DNA of 5,328 bases from positions 1 to 5,328 of the forward strand of contig DATACZ010000175.1 in assembly GCA_036258795.1 (NCBI GenBank). The letters run 5' to 3'. Source of the stretch: DATACZ01 sp036258795. GTDB taxonomy: Bacteria > Actinomycetota > CADDZG01 > JAHWKV01. The first letter of the stretch is position 1. Every line of letters begins with the position of its first letter. Shown piece by piece: positions 5,178-5,328 of this stretch. The notes below the pieces were generated by a model. That model was not told the origin of the DNA, made no database searches, and saw nothing but the letters and a program-made list of their open reading frames with translations. The translations under genes were made by a program, and so were the position numbers.

Positions 5178-5328
5178 ATGAAGATCAAGAGGGCTTTGCT
5201 GTCGGTCAGCGACAAAACCGGTATCGAGGATCTGGCGCGGGGCCTCATCGAACAGCAAGTGACCTTGATTGCCTCCGGAGGGACCGGGCGTGGATGTAAT
5301 GCCGGACTTGGTGAGCAGGCGCCCGGTC
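5178..5328 (+). CDS. purH: Bifunctional AICAR transformylase / IMP cyclohydrolase PurH, N-terminus only, apparently disrupted
   Basis: PurH catalyses the last two steps of IMP synthesis; its N-terminal MGS-like domain is the IMP cyclohydrolase. The first 36 codons read as a normal PurH start: KRALLSVSDKTGIEDLARGL (4-23), then TLIASGGT (29-36), matching the family pattern of LISVSDKTG and STGGT. After that the family has ARALREAG-like residues, but the frame gives GRGCNAGLGEQAPG. The +1 frame from about 5287 instead gives GVDVMPDLVSRRPV, which resembles the family's AGV-V--VSEVTGRPE segment. This suggests roughly 20 nt missing at about 5286. A natural mutation, a sequencing or assembly fault near a contig end, or simple divergence cannot be separated here. 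The window ends before the catalytic regions. Gene order after sucD fits the actinobacterial locus, though purN is absent. Confidence 0.8.
   Translation, partial: MKIKRALLSVSDKTGIEDLARGLIEQQVTLIASGGTGRGCNAGLGEQAPG

Overview
The window looks like a chromosomal segment of a high-GC Gram-positive-type bacterium, most likely an actinobacterium outside the well-studied genera. Signs are the high GC, frequent TTG/GTG starts, putative leaderless starts with a TANNNT box 6-7 nt ahead of the start codon, and a sucCD-purH neighbourhood like the actinobacterial sucC-sucD-purN-purH region. Lineage is inferred from these features only.

Left half, leftward strand. Reading from 2056 down to 1 there are four loci. 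The first is a GTG-started 206-aa protein with an N-terminal membrane segment, a Pro/Ser-rich part, a basic patch and a very acidic tail. The second is a decayed SnoaL-like/DUF4440 (NTF2-fold) remnant of which only the C-terminal half is readable, in two frames. The third is a small regulator joining a MerR/excisionase-type helix-turn-helix to a molybdate-binding Mop/TOBE domain. The fourth is modA, the molybdate-binding lipoprotein, cut by the window edge. The regulator and modA overlap by TTGA and so form one operon, with a probable leaderless promoter and a palindrome over its -10 box.

Right half, rightward strand. sucC (succinyl-CoA synthetase beta), a 312-aa Asp-box/BNR beta-propeller protein, and sucD (alpha subunit) follow without gaps: sucC and the propeller gene overlap by ATGA, and the propeller gene and sucD overlap by TGATG. 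After a 60-nt gap purH begins with its own putative leaderless start. Its N-terminal domain reads normally for 36 residues, then departs from the family in a way that looks like a short deletion with a frame change.

The central enzyme is succinyl-CoA synthetase (succinyl-CoA + ADP/GDP + Pi <-> succinate + CoA + ATP/GTP). The most unusual point is the solenoid protein gene wedged between its two subunit genes and apparently translated in step with both, which suggests an accessory factor for the enzyme or a lineage-specific insertion. The mod locus is a self-contained molybdate sensing and uptake unit. I see no CRISPR array, tRNA, rRNA or insertion sequence.
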